Source: Gammaproteobacteria bacterium (lineage in GTDB: Bacteria > Pseudomonadota > Gammaproteobacteria > Pseudomonadales > Azotimanducaceae). Taken from it: DNA of 60,150 bases. Where the stretch lies: contig JAUIED010000007.1 of NCBI GenBank assembly GCA_030428905.1, positions 1 through 60,150 of the forward strand, given 5' to 3'. Below the pieces are notes generated by a model. It ran no database searches, was not told where the DNA came from, and saw only the letters and a program-made list of their open reading frames with translations. Positions 25,379 through 31,974 of this stretch are shown here, in pieces. Position numbers and translations under genes: made by a program. Every line of letters begins with the position of its first letter. Positions within the stretch are counted from its first letter, which is position 1.

Positions 25379-25394
25379 CCGAATTTCAATTCGG
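25379..25394 (+). terminator. Weak A+T-rich stem-loop after the SDR gene
   Basis: CCGAATT and AATTCGG form an inverted repeat 8 bp after the SDR stop, followed by GATTTTCG. The loop would be short and the stem weak, so this is a low-confidence terminator, or alternatively a regulatory palindrome for the following CoA-transferase gene. The rest of the 123-bp gap shows no clear promoter apart from a possible TAAGAT near 25460. Confidence 0.3.
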
Positions 25395-25494
25395 GATTTT
25401 CGCGAAACCCTCCGATTTCCGCGATGTGCCAACCCATGTGTTCGCGAAGCATGCGCACTAAGATAAGCCAATCCCAATATGGAGACTGACACGC

Positions 25495-26676
25495 ATGCAG
25501 CCGCTAGAAGGCATCAAGGTACTGGAATTCTCCACCATGATCACCGCATCGCTCGCCGCCATGATGATGGCAGAGCAGGGCGCAGAGGTGATCAAAGTAG
25601 AGCCCATGGACCTGGGCGACCCCATGCGCTACCTCGGAAGCGCCAAAGGCGGTATCTCCGCGTTGTTCGCCAACTGCAACCGCGGCAAGCGCTCGTTGCG
25701 CCTGGACCTCAAGAGCGACGCCGGCCGCCAGATCGTGCGCGATCTCGCAAAGGATACAGACGTCGTGCTCTGCAACTTCCGCCCCGGCGTCATGGAGCAG
25801 CATGGCCTGGGCAGCGACGATCTGCGCGCAATCAATCCCCGCCTGATCTATGCGGGCATAACAGGCTTCGGCACGGAAGGACCGCACGCCCATAAACCAG
25901 CCTACGACCCGGTGATTCAGGCGCAGGCAGGGTTCGCCGCCGTACAGGGCCAGGGCCGGGGAGAGATGGACTTCGTGCGCAATCTGGTGTGCGACAAGAT
26001 CACGGCATACACCGCCTTCCAGGCGGTAACCGCGGCGCTATATGTGCGTGAGAAGAACGGCGAGGGCCAGCACGTCGACTTATCCATGATGGACGCAGGC
26101 CTGTTTTTCCTGTTCCCCGACGGCTTCATGCACAAAACACTTGTGGACGAAGACGCAGAGCATCTGCCACCGCTCAGCGAGCTGCTCTACGAGATGACGG
26201 AAACCGCCGACGGCCGCATCACGCTGTCTGCCGCCAATGAGGCGCAACAGGTCGGCCTGCTCACAGCGGTGGACATGCTGCACCTGTTCGCCGATGAGCG
26301 CTTCAACAGTATGGAAAAGCTGGTGGCGAACATCGATGCGTTCCGCGCGCTCATCCGCGATGAGATGCTCAAATACACCACCGAAGATCTGCTGGCGCGT
26401 CTGGAAGCCAACGACGTGCCAGCGGCCAAATGTCTGGACTACGAGGAGGTGCTGGCGCATCCGCAGTACGCCGCCAACGACAGCCTCGCGATGCACAACC
26501 ATCCGGCACTCGGACACATGCGCCAGGTAAAGCTGCCAGCGAAATTCCAGGGGGAGCGGATGCCGCTCGGCTCAAACGCCCCAGCACACGGTCAGCACAG
26601 CCGTGAGGTGCTCAAGGAGTTGGGTCGCACCGAGGCAGACATCGACGCCCTATTCGACGCTCGTCAGGTAGGCTGA
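25495..26676 (+). CDS. CaiB/BaiF-type (class III) CoA transferase
   Basis: This 393-residue family III CoA transferase moves CoA between a donor thioester and a carboxylic acid. The N-terminus LEGIKVLEFSTMITASLAAM, the Rossmann-like EVIKVEPM and the RGKRSLRLDLKS segment are typical. The catalytic Asp is in the conserved AYDPVIQAQAGF stretch (about residue 141). The C-terminal part (PAAKCLDYEEVLAHPQ) is the usual second half. ATG start with a GGAG site 9 nt upstream. It follows the SDR gene and probably activates the acid substrate of the local degradation pathway. Confidence 0.92.
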   Translation: MQPLEGIKVLEFSTMITASLAAMMMAEQGAEVIKVEPMDLGDPMRYLGSAKGGISALFANCNRGKRSLRLDLKSDAGRQIVRDLAKDTDVVLCNFRPGVMEQHGLGSDDLRAINPRLIYAGITGFGTEGPHAHKPAYDPVIQAQAGFAAVQGQGRGEMDFVRNLVCDKITAYTAFQAVTAALYVREKNGEGQHVDLSMMDAGLFFLFPDGFMHKTLVDEDAEHLPPLSELLYEMTETADGRITLSAANEAQQVGLLTAVDMLHLFADERFNSMEKLVANIDAFRALIRDEMLKYTTEDLLARLEANDVPAAKCLDYEEVLAHPQYAANDSLAMHNHPALGHMRQVKLPAKFQGERMPLGSNAPAHGQHSREVLKELGRTEADIDALFDARQVG

Positions 26677-26701
26677 ATCCACGCGGCGGATCCCGCGGAG
26701 G

Positions 26702-27640
26702 TCAATTCTGACCTGCAGCATCCTTCTGGGTAACGTTTACGGTGTTCAAGGCCGTAGCCACCATGGTGGCCACGTCGCCCAGCTGCGCCGGCACGATCAT
26801 GGTGTTGTTGGTCTGCGCCAAGCGACCAAACTCTTTCACCCATTGCTCGGCCACCCGCAGATTAACCGCTTCCCGGCCGCCGGGTTGGTCCAGTGCCGTC
26901 GCCACATCACGTATGCCTTGCGCGGTGGCCTCGGCGATAAGGCGAATCTCCTGCGCCCGGCCTTCCGCCTCGTTGATCTGCTTGAGCTTCTCGGCCTCGG
27001 AGAGGTTGATGGTTTCCTGCCGTTCACCTTCAGACACGTTGATACGCGCCTGACGCTCACCCTCAGACTGCGCCACCACCGCGCGCCGTTCCCGCTCTGC
27101 ACGCATCTGCTTTTCCAGCGCGTCGCGCACCGACTCCGGCGGCATGATGTCCTTGATCTCGTAACGCAGGATCTTTACCCCCCAGGGCTCAGCGGCTCGA
27201 TCCACTGCATCGACCACCTGCGCGTTGATCGTCTCGCGCTCCTCGAAGGTGCGATCGAGCTCGATCTTGCCGATCTCTGAACGCAGGGTGGTCTGGGCGA
27301 GCTGCGAGGTGGCAAAAACGTATCGGTCGATGCCGTAGGACGCCGCCCGGGCATCCACCACCTGCATGTAGATGACGCCGTCCACCTCGACAGCGATGTT
27401 GTCCTTGGTGATACAGGTCTGGCTCGGCACGTCAAAAGCCTGCTCCTTGAGCGTATGCTTGTAGGCCACCTTGTCGATGAAGGGGATGAGGATGTGAAAG
27501 CCTGCATCCAGCGTCTTCGAGTATTTGCCGAGGCGCTCCACCACGTACTGCTCCCGCTGAGGTACAACGCGGGCGGTTTTCGCCAGAGCCACCACCACAA
27601 AGGCGGCCAGCAGCAGGGAAAAAACAAAACCGATTTCCAA
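26702..27640 (-). CDS. qmcA: SPFH/stomatin-like membrane protein QmcA
   Basis: This 312-residue SPFH-domain protein has one N-terminal membrane helix (FVFSLLLAAFVVVALA), the stomatin-type core (VPQREQYVVERLGKYSKTL, DNIAVEVDGVIYMQVVD) and a long charged helix rich in EGERQ/SEAEKLKQINEAEG. It matches E. coli QmcA (YbbK) in length and order; the family organises membrane microdomains and contacts FtsH-type proteases. It starts at TTG 27640 with AGGAGT upstream. It lies 5 bp downstream of the NfeD gene, so the two form an operon. Confidence 0.92.
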   Translation of the reverse strand: MEIGFVFSLLLAAFVVVALAKTARVVPQREQYVVERLGKYSKTLDAGFHILIPFIDKVAYKHTLKEQAFDVPSQTCITKDNIAVEVDGVIYMQVVDARAASYGIDRYVFATSQLAQTTLRSEIGKIELDRTFEERETINAQVVDAVDRAAEPWGVKILRYEIKDIMPPESVRDALEKQMRAERERRAVVAQSEGERQARINVSEGERQETINLSEAEKLKQINEAEGRAQEIRLIAEATAQGIRDVATALDQPGGREAVNLRVAEQWVKEFGRLAQTNNTMIVPAQLGDVATMVATALNTVNVTQKDAAGQN

Positions 27641-27645
27641 TGCGA

Positions 27646-28092
27646 TTACTCCTGATCTTGCGGCGCGACGTGCAGTACCGTGCTGTCGCGACCCACGATA
27701 CGAATGTAGCTATCTGGCGCGAGATGCGCAGTCGTGCTCCGCGCCTCCCAACTGGCGCCTCGATATGTCACCTTACCGCGCCCAGGTGTCACCTCGTCGA
27801 AACCACTGGCAACCCGCGCATCGTGCCCGATGAAGTCCTCGTCCAGCCCACCCTGAGTGACATCGCCAGTAAACCACTCGCGAAAGCGGCTGCGCAGACC
27901 AAACAGCGTGAGCAACGCCACAGCGGCAAACACAATGTAGACCAGCCCGCCATCCGCCGGCAGCCCGAGCCAGATGGCAATGCCCACAACAATGGCGGCA
28001 ACGCCGAAGAAGACGACGATGAAGCTCGTGAGAAAAAACTCGGCGATGACCAGCGCGAAGCCGATCATGATCCAGATCAGTGCAGCACTCAT
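27646..28092 (-). CDS. NfeD-like membrane protein (YbbJ type)
   Basis: This 148-residue short NfeD protein has two to three hydrophobic helices in the first 75 residues (LIWIMIGFALVIAEFFLTS, FFGVAAIVVGIAIWLGL) followed by an OB-fold NfeD C-domain (GRGKVTYRGASWEARS ... VLHVAPQ). It is the usual partner of SPFH proteins such as QmcA and is encoded immediately upstream of it. The short form lacks the ClpP-like protease domain of long NfeD proteins. Confidence 0.9.
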   Translation of the reverse strand: MSAALIWIMIGFALVIAEFFLTSFIVVFFGVAAIVVGIAIWLGLPADGGLVYIVFAAVALLTLFGLRSRFREWFTGDVTQGGLDEDFIGHDARVASGFDEVTPGRGKVTYRGASWEARSTTAHLAPDSYIRIVGRDSTVLHVAPQDQE

Positions 28093-28130
28093 GCTGCGAC
28101 GATAGCGCTACCCGTCGGCTTTGCCAACAA

Positions 28131-28145
28131 GTGGCAACAAGCCAC
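28131..28145 (-). terminator. Small stem-loop between the histidine kinase and NfeD genes
   Basis: GTGGC and GCCAC pair around a 5-nt loop. Read on the minus strand the stem is followed by TTGTT. It lies 27 bp after the histidine kinase stop and could end that transcript, but the stem is short and the U-run poor. Confidence 0.3.
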
Positions 28146-28171
28146 CAGCTCTACCCGCACCACCTGCCTGC

Positions 28172-29506
28172 TCAGCTGCGCAGCCAAACGGTGAGGCGGG
28201 CGCCCCCGCGCGGACTATCGCCGATGTCGAGCGTACCCTGGTACAAACCTACCAGCTCCGCCGCCACGCTGAGTCCGATACCCTGGCCCTGCTGCACCTC
28301 GTCGGCGCGGGTGCCGCGGTTACGCACCTCGTTGCGCAGCGCTTCGGGAATACCGCTACCGTCATCGTCCACGACCATTTGCACTCCGTGATCACGGAGT
28401 TGCGCCGACACCCCAACCCAGGAGCTGGTGTACTTGAAAGCGTTTTCCAGGACGTTGCCCAGAATTTCCATGAGATCACGTTCGTCACCCCGCACCTTCA
28501 GCTCGTCACTAACATCACAATCCACGGACAGGCCGCGATCGCTGTACGCCGTCTGCAGCGCCCGCAGGAGCCGCGTGACCAATGTCTGCAGAGGCACCAC
28601 ACCGCCGACGACGAGGGGTCCGCGCGCAGACGCGCGTGAGAGCTGATGGTGCACCGTGGATTCCATGCGCTGCAGCTGCTCGGTGAGCAGCTCACGCTGG
28701 CCGTCCTGCTGGTCGCCCAGCGCGTTGCGAATGACTGCCAGCGGTGTTTTCAAGCTATGCGCGAGATTTTCCAGGGCGTTGCTGTAGCGCGTGCGCGAGC
28801 GCGCCTCGTGCTCCACGAAGGCGTCGAGGTTCTGAGCCAACCGCGCCAGCTCCGTGGGATAGCCCACACTGAGGCGCTGCCGCTCGCCGCGCTCGAGCTC
28901 GCGTACTTCTTCAGCCATCTGCCGCAACGGCGACAGGCCCCAGCGCAGCGCAGCGAACTGCGCGGCGATGAACAGCACGGCCACCACGACGGCGCCGAGT
29001 GACAGATTGCGCCGAAAGCCGCGCATGGCGGCTTCGAACTCCGTGGCGGCGGTGGCTACCGTGAAGGTCAGCACCGCGCCGTCTTCGGCGCCCCACATCA
29101 CCGCATAGCTCAGGTAGTAAGTGCCGGGCCGCGTGCCGTTGACCTGGGTGAAACGGAACTCCCCCGGCGCTTCCGCCCGCACGTTCCGCGGGAACGGAAC
29201 ATCCGTAGTCAGGGCCGATGTGGAACGCCAGGAACCTGCTTCCCGGCCAGTCCATACCTGCGCGTACAACCCGCTTTCCGGCTGGCTGAGGCGCGGCTCG
29301 GGAGGTTCTTCGCGCAACATCACGCTATCGTCCTGCACATCCACCGCCCCCATGAGCGAGTAGGTCACCAGGCGCAGCTGCTCCTGCGCACCGGCCAATA
29401 CGCTGGCCTGAAAGGATCGGTCGAGGATGTAACCGCCGACACCGAGGCAGGTGCCGAGAACGAGGGTAGTGGTGAACAGCAGGCGGGTCTGAATCCCCGT
29501 CTTCAA
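28172..29506 (-). CDS. Sensor histidine kinase (PhoQ-like)
   Basis: This 444-residue membrane sensor kinase has TM1 at about residues 7-27, a periplasmic sensor of about 140 residues, TM2 near 170-187, a HAMP segment (LSPLRQMAEEVRELERG) and an H-box ENLAHSLKTPLAV with His250. The ATPase domain has an N-box (LGNVLENAFKYT) and G-boxes VDDDGSGIP and GQGIGLSVA. It starts at TTG 29506 overlapping the response regulator stop (TTGA). It pairs with the adjacent OmpR-type regulator; the upstream PepSY gene suggests envelope sensing similar to PhoPQ relatives, but the ligand is unknown. Confidence 0.93.
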   Translation of the reverse strand: MKTGIQTRLLFTTTLVLGTCLGVGGYILDRSFQASVLAGAQEQLRLVTYSLMGAVDVQDDSVMLREEPPEPRLSQPESGLYAQVWTGREAGSWRSTSALTTDVPFPRNVRAEAPGEFRFTQVNGTRPGTYYLSYAVMWGAEDGAVLTFTVATAATEFEAAMRGFRRNLSLGAVVVAVLFIAAQFAALRWGLSPLRQMAEEVRELERGERQRLSVGYPTELARLAQNLDAFVEHEARSRTRYSNALENLAHSLKTPLAVIRNALGDQQDGQRELLTEQLQRMESTVHHQLSRASARGPLVVGGVVPLQTLVTRLLRALQTAYSDRGLSVDCDVSDELKVRGDERDLMEILGNVLENAFKYTSSWVGVSAQLRDHGVQMVVDDDGSGIPEALRNEVRNRGTRADEVQQGQGIGLSVAAELVGLYQGTLDIGDSPRGGARLTVWLRS

Positions 29507-30174
29507 GCGCTCTCTTCCGTGACGAAGCGGTAGCCCTGACCGCGCACGGTGCGAATGGGGTTGAGCGGGGTCACCTTCTTGCGCAAGCGCCCGACGAAGA
29601 CCTCTATCACGTTGCTGTCACGATCGAAGTCCTGCTCGTACAGGTGATCGGTGAGTTCCGTCTTGGACACCACGCGATTGGGATTGAGCATGAGGTACTC
29701 GAGCACCTTGTACTCGTAGGCGGTGAGCTCCACAAGCTTGCCTTCCACCCGAACCTCTTTCTTTGCTGTGTCCAGACGCAGGTCACCATGCTCGAGCAAC
29801 GGGGATGCGTAGCCCGCGGCCCGGCGGATAAGCGCGTTGAGCCGCGCCAGCAGTTCTTCCATCTGGAACGGCTTGGTCAGGTAGTCGTCGGCGCCCGCTT
29901 CGAGGCCGGTGACTTTGTCCTGCCAGTTGCCCCGGGCGGTGAGAATCAGCACCGGCATCGCTCGCCCGCCTTCCCGAAGCTGACGGATCAGACTCATGCC
30001 ATCGAGTTTTGGCAGGCCGAGGTCCACAACGGCGGCGTCGTACTCGTACTCCTGACCATAGTAGAGGCCTTCCTCTCCGTCGCAGGCCACATCGGTGACG
30101 AATCCAGCGCCTTTGAGCGCGTCACGGAGCTGGTCTGCCAGAGTGGCCTCGTCTTCGACAATCAGTACGCGCAT
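29503..30174 (-). CDS. OmpR/PhoP-family response regulator
   Basis: This 223-residue two-domain regulator has a receiver domain with acidic pocket VEDEA, phosphoacceptor Asp51 (AVVDLGLPKLDG), a switch Thr in LILTARG and Lys in LTKPF. The OmpR-type winged helix follows (LTAYEYKVLEYLMLNPN, HLYEQDFDRDSNVIEVFVGRLRKK, IRTVRGQGYRF). It is translationally coupled to the downstream histidine kinase gene. The PepSY gene ends 6 bp upstream, so all three are co-transcribed. Confidence 0.95.
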   Translation of the reverse strand: MRVLIVEDEATLADQLRDALKGAGFVTDVACDGEEGLYYGQEYEYDAAVVDLGLPKLDGMSLIRQLREGGRAMPVLILTARGNWQDKVTGLEAGADDYLTKPFQMEELLARLNALIRRAAGYASPLLEHGDLRLDTAKKEVRVEGKLVELTAYEYKVLEYLMLNPNRVVSKTELTDHLYEQDFDRDSNVIEVFVGRLRKKVTPLNPIRTVRGQGYRFVTEESA

Positions 30175-30180
30175 GGCTCT

Positions 30181-30504
30181 CTACTCGCTGCTGGCCCGGC
30201 CGCGGCTATCGACGAACCAGGTTTGCACCACCCGGTCTTCCACCAGCACGCGAACCTTGTAGCCGCGCTGGGTGCCGCGGCTGGCAGGATTGGCCGACAG
30301 CACGCGCCCGCCGGTTTTGCTGCGCACGATGGCCGTTGCGAGCTCCAGATTTACACCCGCGGGCTCAGCGAAGTAGTTCGGCGTTGCCGCATCACGATAT
30401 TCCGCCGCCCAGGCGGCCTGCGAGCACACTAGAAGGGTCGCCAGGAAGCCTGAAACGATGAGTCGCCCCATCCCTGTCTGCCTGTGTCGATTGCGAACCT
30501 TCAT
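30181..30504 (-). CDS. Exported PepSY-domain protein
   Basis: This 107-residue protein has a signal peptide (basic MKVRNRHRQTGMGR, then LIVSGFLATLLVCSQAAWA) and one PepSY-like domain (ELATAIVRSKTGGRVLSAN ... YKVRVLVEDRVVQTWFVD). Small periplasmic PepSY proteins are often encoded with PhoP/PhoQ-like systems and may modulate the sensor. The ATG at 30504 has GGAAAGAG 7 nt upstream. It lies 30 bp after the glycine-zipper gene and 6 bp before the regulator gene. Confidence 0.85.
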   Translation of the reverse strand: MKVRNRHRQTGMGRLIVSGFLATLLVCSQAAWAAEYRDAATPNYFAEPAGVNLELATAIVRSKTGGRVLSANPASRGTQRGYKVRVLVEDRVVQTWFVDSRGRASSE

Positions 30505-30534
30505 AGTGTAACTCTTTCCGTGCGGACCTGGCGC

Positions 30535-31071
30535 CTACTCCGCCGGCTGCACCCGCACCTTCACCCGCAGCGTATCGCCAGGATGGTGCGGCATGCGCGT
30601 GTGGTAAACGCTGCCGGCGTAGCGATAGCGCACATCGTAACCCACCAGCTCTTCTTCATAGCGGACCTCGTTCACCACCTGACAGACCCGTTCGGTGCGG
30701 TAGCGCACCACATCGCCGGCCTGCGTCTGACGGTGCCGGCGGCTGAGGTCTGTGGCGATGCTGCCGCCCAACACGGCACCAACCACCGTGCCCACCTGAC
30801 GGTTACGCTTCTTGTGGCCGACGGCGTTGCCGAGCGCGCCGCCAATCACCGCGCCCAGGATGGTCGGCGTAAACGAACGACGCGCATGGCCAGGCTCGTG
30901 ATAGGCAACTTCCTCGTTGCGGCACTGCTCACGTGGTACCTCGTAGGATACCGACTCATAAACCGGCTCCGCGCTGAGCACCCGTGCCTCATCGTAGGTA
31001 GAAGCAGCCAGCGCAGCGGTAGACACCAGCGTGCCGGCAGTAAAGGCGATGCTTTTGACGATTCTGGACAT
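30535..31071 (-). CDS. Glycine-zipper 2TM-domain envelope protein
   Basis: This 178-residue exported protein has a signal peptide (MSRIVKSIAFTAGTLVSTAALA) and a glycine-zipper segment (ILGAVIGGALGNAVGH ... VGTVVGAVLGGSIATD) like SlyB/17-kDa antigen proteins. The C-terminal region is rich in Arg/Tyr/Val strands (RYRTERVCQVVNEVRYEEEL). There is no lipobox Cys, so it is not an obvious lipoprotein. It heads the run that continues with PepSY, response regulator and kinase genes. SlyB is a PhoP target in enterics, so a link between this protein and the two-component system is plausible. Confidence 0.85.
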   Translation of the reverse strand: MSRIVKSIAFTAGTLVSTAALAASTYDEARVLSAEPVYESVSYEVPREQCRNEEVAYHEPGHARRSFTPTILGAVIGGALGNAVGHKKRNRQVGTVVGAVLGGSIATDLSRRHRQTQAGDVVRYRTERVCQVVNEVRYEEELVGYDVRYRYAGSVYHTRMPHHPGDTLRVKVRVQPAE

Positions 31072-31229
31072 AACTGCAGATCCCTCGTTCTTTGACTTTC
31101 GCGGTGGAGGTAATACTCCGACCGTGGGTGCACTTTACGCCGGCCGGAGTGAACCCAATCTGAACCGTCGGAACCTATCAGCACGAATGTGTCTAACGGT
31201 TCACGGGACAAGAACAATAAAGGAATACC
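31072..31229. other. Divergent intergenic region (158 bp)
   Basis: The region separates the glycine-zipper gene (minus) and the DoxX gene (plus). It is less G+C-rich than its surroundings and should hold both promoters. No hexamer pair stood out clearly. An AAAGGA ribosome site precedes the DoxX ATG at 31230. Confidence 0.4.
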
Positions 31230-31907
31230 ATGAATCCTCTACTGCAAACGGCCACCACCTGGTACGAACGCGCAGTGGACGCGGTCAGTCACCTCGACGG
31301 CGTCGCGACGCTGCTCATACGCCTGATCCTTGCACCTGTCATGATTGCTGCGGGGCTGGAAAAACTGGACGGCGAGAACTGGTTCGGCTCGATGCTCGAT
31401 GCCTTCCCGTTCCCTTTCAACGTGCTGCCGCCGGATCTGTCCTGGTTTCTCGCCACCTGGACGGAACTGCTCGGAGGCATCTTCTTGCTTCTGGGTCTCG
31501 GTACCCGCATCTGGGCTATCGCACTGGCGGTGACGATGTTCGTGGCGGCCTACGCCGTGCACCTGCCTAACGGCTGGCCTGCTATCGCGCCATCCAGCCC
31601 GCCCGCCGTGTGTGTGCCGGATACCCAGGCACATGCCGACGCCGGCGCATTCGAGCGTTGGGTGAAGTGCTACAACGTCAACGAGCGCACCATCGAAGCA
31701 TCGCAGCGGCTGTCCCGTGCGAAGAGCGTCTTGAGAGAGCACGGCAACTATCGCTATCTCAACGGCAGCGGCTCCATCGTCAAGCTCAACAACGGCATAG
31801 AATTCGCCGCCATGTATTTCTGCATGCTGCTTGCGCTGGTTTTCATAGGCGGCGGCCGCTATCTGAGCCTCGACTACTACATCCAGCGCTTCCTGCGCAG
31901 GCGTTGA
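31230..31907 (+). CDS. DoxX-family membrane protein with a large loop insertion
   Basis: This 225-residue inner-membrane protein has the DoxX core: helices around LLIRLILAPVMIAAGLEKL, WFLATWTELLGGIFLLLGLG and RIWAIALAVTMFVAAYAVHL, with a last helix AAMYFCMLLALVFIGGG. Between helices 3 and 4 lies an inserted polar segment of about 75 residues (about 113-187) containing two Cys and many charged residues, absent from minimal DoxX proteins. The functions of DoxX relatives are mostly unknown; quinone- or thiol-linked redox roles are known for some. AAAGGA site before the ATG. Confidence 0.85.
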   Translation: MNPLLQTATTWYERAVDAVSHLDGVATLLIRLILAPVMIAAGLEKLDGENWFGSMLDAFPFPFNVLPPDLSWFLATWTELLGGIFLLLGLGTRIWAIALAVTMFVAAYAVHLPNGWPAIAPSSPPAVCVPDTQAHADAGAFERWVKCYNVNERTIEASQRLSRAKSVLREHGNYRYLNGSGSIVKLNNGIEFAAMYFCMLLALVFIGGGRYLSLDYYIQRFLRRR

Positions 31908-31974
31908 TGCGACCGACTGGCGCTGAAGCTCAGGCGCTTTATCATGCGCCCCAAACACTCAGGAACCTAACTGC

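Noticed and set aside
26682-26697. Small CGCGG/CCGCG inverted repeat between the CoA transferase and qmcA genes
   Set aside because: Only 5 bp in a very G+C-rich stretch with no T-run on either strand; expected by chance.
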